DNA from: Symsagittifera roscoffensis
Lineage: Eukaryota; Xenacoelomorpha; Acoela; Convolutidae
NCBI RefSeq assembly: GCF_963678635.1
Contig: NC_087068.1
Span: 1,984,001-2,048,000, forward strand
Reading direction: 5' to 3'
DNA length: 64,000 nucleotides
Shown piece by piece: positions 55,970 through 64,000 of this stretch (its first letter is position 1; each line of letters starts with the position of its first letter). A program made the position numbers and the translations under genes. The notes beneath the pieces are model-generated. The model was not told the DNA's origin, did not search any database, and was given only the letters and a program-made list of their open reading frames with translations.

Positions 55970-56080
55970 ATGCCCGAGAATCAGGAGGGCTATTGGGAGG
56001 ATTCTGCTACCCTTCCTAGTGGTCATGAAGTTGACTCAAAGAAATACAAGAAACCAAAGAAAAAGAAGAATAGAACCTAA
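55970..56080 (+). CDS. Possible small ORF divergent from p23 (36 residues)
   Basis: Starts MPENQEGYWEDSATLPSG and ends in a Lys-rich tail. It is about 710 bp from the p23 start, in divergent orientation. No family recognised; it could be a first exon, an upstream ORF or chance. Same in copy 2 at 60535-60645. Confidence 0.2.
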   Translation: MPENQEGYWEDSATLPSGHEVDSKKYKKPKKKKNRT

Positions 56081-57401
56081 GAAAAAGCCAAAAATAACTT
56101 AAAACATTCACCAAAAAACCAAAAACAGTGAAAGTAAAAAAACAGTAGAAATCATCCCACCAAAAAAAAATGTAATCCCATTCTCCCGTTTGTTGTTGAC
56201 AGACGTATTTTTGCTACAGACATTTATATCAAACAGAATCGTTACGATCAAAATTTTGGCCTGTTTCTGGTGCCTGTACTGTAGGGTTGTTTCAGTATTT
56301 AAGCACACTAATGCAAAGTTGCGCTCAATGCGGAAGTGTCACGGTATTAGAGTGGAAGACTGATCCGGCAAGCAAGTCAAGGAGCAGTAGGAAGGGTCTC
56401 AAGGACAACGACATTCGACTGCTTGGTAATTTTAACTTATTGTGTATCCCTTTTGGTACGATACCAACCTGTGGGGTACTCGACAGTGCTTGCACTGTAG
56501 TGACCCTCCATGGGATTGCAAATTTCCGAGTTAAGCACCTGAATTCGGATATTGAACTGCCCCGTAGGGTTTTTATAATATAATAACTACTATCTATACT
56601 ACTCGCACTAATATTCTTATACCGTTTTTTAGTCAAATAGTCCGTAAACAGACCAAACTTTAAGAACAAAATAGTGTTAATTTTTGACCAACACAAATCG
56701 CAATTTTTGAGATATCGATACTTTTTGAAATGGAAAAAAGTTAGTGAGTTACAGCGTAATTTGACTGGTATAACTAAAAGTACTGGTTGAATTAAGTGCG
56801 GACGTGGTTGGAACTAATTGGGTCAGAAATCCAATTTTTCGTGATTTTAAAAAAAAAACGCCACAAAACAAAATCTTTTCTCGAGTTCTTTGAGTTTGTT
56901 ATTCGGACAACAGAAAATAGTGAATCGACCGGTTTTAAAACCCGTTCGCCAATTATCTTCCTGACCCCGGTGAAATCGAATTTAACGAGTTTGATTTAGT
57001 GGACTCATCAATCCGGAGGGCTTCAAATAGCATTATTTTTTGCAAATTTTTTCAACTGAAACGTTTTGGATCGGGTTTTTGGCATTGAACTAGAAGAGTA
57101 TAGACCTTCTGAATCGGATCAAAAAATTTCAGTCAAAAAAACAAGAATTGTGGAAAAAGAGAGGTGGAACCTATATTTTTGAAATTTTTTTGAGTTTGGA
57201 AGGGTTAAGGAACCTAGAAAACGACAGTCGAGTCGGAAATAGGCTCATAGAAAGACCCCTCGCAGTTTGGAGAAATTGTTAAATAAGCAGCTTAGCTTCA
57301 TGCCGGAGGGGTCTTAATCCAGAAATAAATCTTCCTAATTAGTTCATTTTGTATAAAAGGCTCTGAACTGTGTTGGGTTCTGCATAACAGTCTCGGGTTA
57401 A

Positions 57402-57590
57402 CCCTTTTGCCAATTTGGAGAGTTCCTGTTTTTTGGCAATCCGGAGGGGTCCCAGTTCGGAGGAGTCATGTATTTTGCAAATCCCGAGGGCTCCCAATTC
57501 GGAGATGTCATGTTTTTGCCAATCAGGAGGTGTCCCACTTCTGAGGGGTCCTGTTTTTTTCCAATCCAGAGGGGTCCCAGAACGCCGATC
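57402..57590 (+). repeat. Degenerate GGAGGGGTCCC minisatellite
   Basis: About four to five units of roughly 43-48 bp, each with TTTTGCCAATC-like and GGAGGGGTCCCA-like halves. GC-rich island in AT-rich surroundings. Repeated at 61967-62155. Confidence 0.7.
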
Positions 57591-59708
57591 CGTCGACTAA
57601 AAAAAGTTCTTTTACGAACGCAATCATAAAAATCCTAATGCGTACAAAAATGAAAATAAGAAGTTTCGTGAATAGAATGAAGATATAAGGACAAATAGGC
57701 AGACCAAACAAGACAGGAAGCCAGTGACTGCACTGAATCAGTAACTTGCATTTGAAGAAAAACTGAAAATACCGTAGTAAAACCAAACCCGGAGATTCGC
57801 GATTTTAGAGCTAATCAAAAACAGAGTTGGACACTGATTCATTTGGATTCGAATCTAAAACAGTTTCTTGGAAGAGTGGTTGAATTGAGAGTTGCGGAAA
57901 ACAAAAAAAAGTTCAGATGATATATTTCTGGACTCGATCAAGTGAAAGATTTGAGAACATATTCAATCTGGAACTTTGAACTTGAAAACTGTGATAATTT
58001 CAATGTCTCGATTGATTCTATTTTTTCTATTCCGGTTGTATAAAAATTACTCACTTTTTGAAGAAACGCCAAAAAAAACTTCCAGATCTTTCAAGTCCCT
58101 TTTCTTTTGAGGAACCCTCCGAAGAAGAAGACTTGAACTTTTTACAAAGAGGCTAAGTTACACTTCGCAACCTAGCGACGAAACGTCAAAAACAGCTCTT
58201 GAAGGCAAAAAATACAAGCAAAAATAAGTCTTCAAAAAACTTTCTCCGATCCGAAAACAAACCGCCGACCTAGAGTCCTACGTTCTGTGCTCTGATAAAT
58301 AAAAAGACACAAGTCACTAAGAAAGTGGACATCGAACACATACTATACAGCAAAAGTGAACACTTTGTTGCGACTTGGGTTAGCGGAAAAAAGGATTCCG
58401 AGTAAAACACTAAGCTCGCTACATCGTTTGAGTGAATAGCTGCGCTTTATACCTCAGTTAAGACAATTACAATATGACTACTCTCACTCAGTCAACTCCT
58501 AACTTAGTCAACCCAAAGGAAAATCTTTGCCAGCTGAATAATGAAACATGCATTTCGCAATTTAGGGCAATTTTCAAAGAGCAATACCATGGTTTTCTTC
58601 TTCATTGCGGATTGGATCACTTTTTGACCCCCAACATCGGATACACAAAAAAGTAACACTAGCGTTTTCTTGCAAGTTTTTCTGTTGCTTTATGTCAGTT
58701 CTGACATACCAACCATGAGGTATGATTTTTTGTGTGGTACTGTTTTTAGACTGATGATGGCGTGAAAGCCGAAAACGTTTTTGAATAGATTATTTATATT
58801 GATCCCTATTTTTTTCTACCAAAAAGTAGCTAATTCGTACATCTGCCGGCCGAAAAAACAACAACTGTATAGTGTCTCACTTGTTAGAAGATGTTACCGT
58901 CCTGACATTTTACAGAGCAAAATGGCCTTGTTTTGAAAAGTCTATTTAAACTGTTTTAAAACACCTTGTTTTAAAACGTGCCATCCCTGACTCACTTATC
59001 TTTTACATTCGTCGGGTACAGTCAATGCCATTACCTTCCTAAAGCTGAATGAACCAACTAACAAGTAGGCCAGTTGAACTTGCTCTTGGCCCATTTTACT
59101 CATGAAACTATTACGAAAATAAACATCCTCCTGAATCCTCATTAATAAAGCAACATATAGATTATTCCCAAAAGATTACTTAGCCAAATATAAACTACCA
59201 ACTTTCGTCAAAACCAACCCATACCCCCTTCCCTCTATAAAGACCGGAAATCGATGCTATTGTAAATGCTTGTAAAAGAATTATTGGTAAACTACACGGA
59301 TAATTTATTACCGGGAGAAAACTTATCCTGGGCACGTGCCCCTCCGCTATGTTCAACAGCTGCCTCAATAAATAGAGCCACTCTCAAGACATTTCAACAG
59401 CCAAAAAAGAGCTCATGAAAAATCATAATTATTCGAATAATTCGTCAACGAGAACGACACTTACACTTCCGACAATAGTTGTTGAAGAAACAAGATACTT
59501 TGACTTTCAATGGTCTTGTGGATGAAAGAATTTCTACGTCGCTCAAATTATTTTGTAGTTGTTTTCGAGAGTTTCAAGTTCGAAATTACGCTCAATCATG
59601 CAATTTTAATCCATAAGATATTTTACTCAACGGTTGGGGTCTATACAACATAGATTCAAATCTGACGAACAAAGAAGGATCAGCATTTACTTTGTTGCAA
59701 TTTCTTAC

Positions 59709-59824
59709 CGAAAAGTAAGTTTATTTTCTTTGGCTTCCACGGTAGGGTTCGATGTATCTGTAACTTCAAACGTGATAACGACCTGTTCTTTACTTTGAGC
59801 CCACATACACGGTACAGCAGCCAT
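59709..59824 (-). CDS. Duplicate first exon of p23
   Basis: Identical coding sequence to 55144-55259: ATG at 59824 on the minus strand, 38 codons plus two bases, GTAAGA donor. Its upstream sequence is also duplicated, so it may carry its own promoter. A transcript from here could skip copy 1 exon 1 (which has no acceptor that I can see) and splice to 52215, giving the same protein. It could equally be an assembly artefact. Confidence 0.8.
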
Positions 59825-60500
59825 TTTAACACACCTGCAAAAATAACACAGCTAAATTAGACTATAAGCACCGCCTCTAACACATTTTTATGGCCGTGGA
59901 CAGCGTCTACATCAGCTTTTTCTATTATAGTCTCCCGATATATTTTTAAAACAGACAAAAAAGAGCCGATCAAATGGAGGAATTACATGGTGTTTAATAC
60001 TGGTCAACATTGAAAACGCATCAAAGACTTGAAAATTTTTAAAATGTTTGTGAAATCGGTTGAAAATTTTTTTTCGGGTTACGTTTCTTCAAAACGAACA
60101 CGTAACTCGACATGAGAAAAACTATAAGTTATGTATTACAAGTTTCGTTGTTTTGGTTAGTTGTATTTGTCAGTTTGTGACATTCGACCAGAATGGCCTG
60201 AATGAATAGCAGAAACGAATTTTCTTTTGGAGCAGTTTTGTGGGAGAATTGGCTGTTTCGAGGACTTAACAGTAATCGTTCAAATGAGCGAATTGGGAGA
60301 TGTCGGTTTTGATTGAAATGTGAAAATTTAAAAATTCGTTCGTTTGTTTGTGAAGACACGTGACAATTTTTTTTTCGCGAACACTGAAAAACCGCGAAAA
60401 TTAGAACAACGGTTTTCGCTGATATAACACAGAAGTGCGACTAACGAGAGAAACGACAGAAATTATAGTCGAAGATATTAGCGGAAGAGCATTCCGAATT

Positions 60501-60528
60501 GTAACGATTGTACAGCTACAATCGTTAC
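60501..60528. repeat. Perfect 12-bp-stem hairpin (copy 2)
   Basis: Duplicate of 55936-55963. Confidence 0.85.
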
Positions 60529-60534
60529 GGAGCA

Positions 60535-60645
60535 ATGCCCGAGAATCAGGAGGGCTATTGGGAGGATTCTGCTACCCTTCCTAGTGGTCATGAAGTTGAC
60601 TCAAAGAAATACAAGAAACCAAAGAAAAAGAAGAATAGAACCTAA
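60535..60645 (+). CDS. Possible small ORF (copy 2)
   Basis: Duplicate of 55970-56080; same caveats. Confidence 0.2.
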   Translation: MPENQEGYWEDSATLPSGHEVDSKKYKKPKKKKNRT

Positions 60646-61966
60646 GAAAAAGCCAAAAATAACTTAAAACATTCACCAAAAAACCAAAAACAGTGAAAGT
60701 AAAAAAACAGTAGAAATCATCCCACCAAAAAAAAATGTAATCCCATTCTCCCGTTTGTTGTTGACAGACGTATTTTTGCTACAGACATTTATATCAAACA
60801 GAATCGTTACGATCAAAATTTTGGCCTGTTTCTGGTGCCTGTACTGTAGGGTTGTTTCAGTATTTAAGCACACTAATGCAAAGTTGCGCTCAATGCGGAA
60901 GTGTCACGGTATTAGAGTGGAAGACTGATCCGGCAAGCAAGTCAAGGAGCAGTAGGAAGGGTCTCAAGGACAACGACATTCGACTGCTTGGTAATTTTAA
61001 CTTATTGTGTATCCCTTTTGGTACGATACCAACCTGTGGGGTACTCGACAGTGCTTGCACTGTAGTGACCCTCCATGGGATTGCAAATTTCCGAGTTAAG
61101 CACCTGAATTCGGATATTGAACTGCCCCGTAGGGTTTTTATAATATAATAACTACTATCTATACTACTCGCACTAATATTCTTATACCGTTTTTTAGTCA
61201 AATAGTCCGTAAACAGACCAAACTTTAAGAACAAAATAGTGTTAATTTTTGACCAACACAAATCGCAATTTTTGAGATATCGATACTTTTTGAAATGGAA
61301 AAAAGTTAGTGAGTTACAGCGTAATTTGACTGGTATAACTAAAAGTACTGGTTGAATTAAGTGCGGACGTGGTTGGAACTAATTGGGTCAGAAATCCAAT
61401 TTTTCGTGATTTTAAAAAAAAAACGCCACAAAACAAAATCTTTTCTCGAGTTCTTTGAGTTTGTTATTCGGACAACAGAAAATAGTGAATCGACCGGTTT
61501 TAAAACCCGTTCGCCAATTATCTTCCTGACCCCGGTGAAATCGAATTTAACGAGTTTGATTTAGTGGACTCATCAATCCGGAGGGCTTCAAATAGCATTA
61601 TTTTTTGCAAATTTTTTCAACTGAAACGTTTTGGATCGGGTTTTTGGCATTGAACTAGAAGAGTATAGACCTTCTGAATCGGATCAAAAAATTTCAGTCA
61701 AAAAAACAAGAATTGTGGAAAAAGAGAGGTGGAACCTATATTTTTGAAATTTTTTTGAGTTTGGAAGGGTTAAGGAACCTAGAAAACGACAGTCGAGTCG
61801 GAAATAGGCTCATAGAAAGACCCCTCGCAGTTTGGAGAAATTGTTAAATAAGCAGCTTAGCTTCATGCCGGAGGGGTCTTAATCCAGAAATAAATCTTCC
61901 TAATTAGTTCATTTTGTATAAAAGGCTCTGAACTGTGTTGGGTTCTGCATAACAGTCTCGGGTTAA

Positions 61967-62155
61967 CCCTTTTGCCAATTTGGAGAGTTCCTGTTTTTTG
62001 GCAATCCGGAGGGGTCCCAGTTCGGAGGAGTCATGTATTTTGCAAATCCCGAGGGCTCCCAATTCGGAGATGTCATGTTTTTGCCAATCAGGAGGTGTCC
62101 CACTTCTGAGGGGTCCTGTTTTTTTCCAATCCAGAGGGGTCCCAGAACGCCGATC
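61967..62155 (+). repeat. Degenerate GGAGGGGTCCC minisatellite (copy 2)
   Basis: Duplicate of 57402-57590. Confidence 0.7.
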
Positions 62156-62456
62156 CGTCGACTAAAAAAAGTTCTTTTACGAACGCAATCATAAAAATCC
62201 TAATGCGTACAAAAATGAAAACAAGAAGTTTCGTGAATAGAATGAAGATATAAGGACAAATAGGCAGACCAAACAAGACAGGAAGCCAGTGACTGCACTG
62301 AATCAGTAACTTGCATTTGAAGAAAAACTGAAAATACCGTAGTAAAACCAAACCCGGAGATTCGCGATTTTAGAGCTAATCAAAAACAGAGTTGGACACT
62401 GATTCATTTGGATTCGAATCTAAAACAGTTTCTTGGAAGAGTGGTTGAATTGAGAG

Positions 62457-64000
62457 TTTTAGTAGGTCTAGCTCGGGCAATCCGATGGCATATAAGAAAC
62501 ACAGAACTTGATGGGTGCAATAAACGCCCACTTGAGAAAGATACTACCTTCTAGTTTTGACTTTTTAGTGCGGCAATAAACAGAGAAAGCTTTTTCTTTT
62601 GAAATTAATTTGACTAATAAATTGTACGGCACACCAATTGTACTACACATGCATTTTTTGAATATTTTTTTAAATTCAAATTTGAACAAGTTTCGCTTAC
62701 AATTCCTTATTGGGTGTTCCCGATTGGGTATTGACTGCAGTATTTTTTAAGGACATTTTCTTTATCAGACTGTGCTAGATTTTTATCCATTAATCAAGAA
62801 AAAATTGCTGTGCTTTAATTTTCAAAGACGCTGTACTGTGATAACTTAATGAGATTCTTGGTCACTTGTTAGTTAAAACTTTGGAAAAATTTTGTGTTGT
62901 GTTAAAATTTTTAGCTGTCAGACAACAAATTAGCTGAGATAGCAAGCCAATCGAGTGTGTGAGCAGTAACAAGCGATAGATTAAGATGAGTTTAGACAAA
63001 TCAAAGAGACCTAAGCTAAGTGATAGCTCTAGGAAATTCATACCGAAGCAAAAAAAAATCAACGAATGATCCTTTTCTGGAAACGACCGGAAGACTCGGA
63101 ACATGAAAGGCTTTAAATTTTCAGACAGTTTGTGATTGATATTTTAATGCCTGGATTCAAGAGGCCCCCGAAGAGGAAAGGGCAAAGTTGGTTGTAGAGA
63201 TCCATCCGAACCCGCTCTGGATGAGAATAAGGCGGGACGTGGAACGGAAGGAAATGATAATAGGAAGTTAACAAGTGAATTTACTTCCGTATAACAAGAT
63301 TTCGCTACATCGACGAGGACTCTTGATCGAGAGGACTGTCCGACATTTCGACTGAGACTCACCTACTGACAATACCATGATGCACAGGGTGAGAGAGAAA
63401 GCAGCAACCTCCTCCGAGTTTTCGAAAGGAGTCAAGAAAGCTTCGAGAAATTTTTTCCGTTTAATATGGGAACGGGAACAGGTGATGAAGTAGACAACCA
63501 AAAAGAGGAAGACAACACTGAAAAAATTGACGACTTTGAGTCTTAAGTGAGCCTGAACAGTTTGACTCTTGAAAACGAGGCATCCACAAACATGAGGACT
63601 GGCTATTCGGATCAGTTTGATACTGTCAGAACCATGAACAAGACTATTGATGTATTACAAAAGTCAAGAGAGTTCACGACAATGACCAACTCGGACACGC
63701 AGTCGGGAACAACTAGAGTCATCGCGTCAGGGGCCATACTAGTTGAACGAGAGGCACATTAAGAAGAAAAATCGAGACAGAGAGCAGCAGCACCAAACTG
63801 CCAGAAACGAACAAGGTGACGGCACCACTAGTGACTCTACTCTTGGACAACGAATCATCAAATGAAAGGATGAAAGCAGAAATGGATATTGGTACATTCG
63901 CCATCTAAGGTGAGCCAATGCTGAATTGACGGAACAAACTTGTACAGCTGATACTGACATAATGAAACGTGAACTTTTATTGTTGAATCTAAGTGCAAGC
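62457..64000. other. Region upstream of p23 with decayed ORF fragments
   Basis: No intact gene. From about 62986 short frames change every 50-200 bp (MSLDKSKRPKLSDSSRKF; then RVREKAATSSEFSKG near 63390; then DEVDNQKEEDNTEKIDDFES near 63485). This pattern suits a decayed coding element, perhaps gag-like, but nothing diagnostic is seen. Confidence 0.3.

Larger units (their letters stand above)
53327..57891. repeat. 4,565-bp tandem duplication, copy 1
   Basis: Repeated at 57892-62456 with constant offset. Only about three base differences were noticed (near 54749, 55396 and 57656). It includes p23 exon 1, its upstream region, a small ORF, and a minisatellite. The junction shows TT microhomology. 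Confidence 0.96.
57892..62456. repeat. 4,565-bp tandem duplication, copy 2
   Basis: Head-to-tail copy of 53327-57891, including the intron 1 portion, p23 exon 1, hairpin, small ORF and minisatellite. Confidence 0.96.

Noticed and set aside
56440-56583. Structured RNA, 5S-like (small hairpins near GGTACGATACC and CAGTGCTTGCACTG, and GAGTTAAGCACC)
   Set aside because: Only one short stretch resembles a 5S box and the spacing of the others does not fit. The 98-codon frame over it shows no family signal either.

Overview
This window looks like nuclear DNA of an invertebrate animal. It is AT-rich, its genes are split by GT/AG introns of about 0.5 to 5 kb, and much of the rest is transposon-derived. 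Two conserved animal genes are recognisable: a Polycomb-group SFMBT-like gene (four MBT-type units, SLED, SAM) and the HSP90 co-chaperone p23. I cannot place the species. There are no prokaryotic features.

Layout. 1556-8526 (+): five 3'-terminal coding exons of an SFMBT-like gene; the N-terminus lies outside the window. 8879-17598 (-): a Ty3/gypsy LTR retrotransposon inserted antisense 352 bp beyond the SFMBT stop codon and itself rearranged: 1.5 kb of its pol is present twice, flanking a 1.17 kb insertion of an unclassified repeat (called R1 here). 17599-18048: a second copy of the last 450 bp before the insertion, including the end of SFMBT. 18860-23314: a cluster of R1 units in both orientations and a 388-bp MITE. 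26322-28009: an internally deleted gypsy relative with both LTRs. 31415-38314 (+): a four-exon gene for an unrecognised 863-residue protein with an Asn/Gln-rich C-terminal half; its introns hold a hAT-like MITE, SINE pieces and an unusual interlocked inverted repeat. 41467-42219: a possible intronless gene for a small basic protein behind a triplicated promoter-like module. 45722-55259 (-): the p23 gene in five exons, with two decayed LINE copies and a MITE in its third intron. 53327-62456: a 4,565-bp near-perfect tandem duplication that contains p23 exon 1, so that exon is present twice. 62457-64000: decayed sequence without a recognisable gene.

The genes do not form a pathway, although both recognised ones are housekeeping or regulatory nuclear genes. 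The recurring theme is long direct duplication: 450 bp and 1,497 bp repeats each flank an inserted element with boundaries at the element ends, and a 4,565-bp tandem repeat carries a gene start. These could be products of recombination between non-allelic insertions or stitched haplotypes in the assembly; only long reads can separate the two. Other points of interest are a gag start codon that straddles the LTR/primer-binding-site junction in two diverged gypsy elements, the R1 repeat with paired hairpins, and a shared module (CTCF-like core, octamer-like and CCAAT motifs) found both upstream of the small basic ORF and inside gypsy pol.
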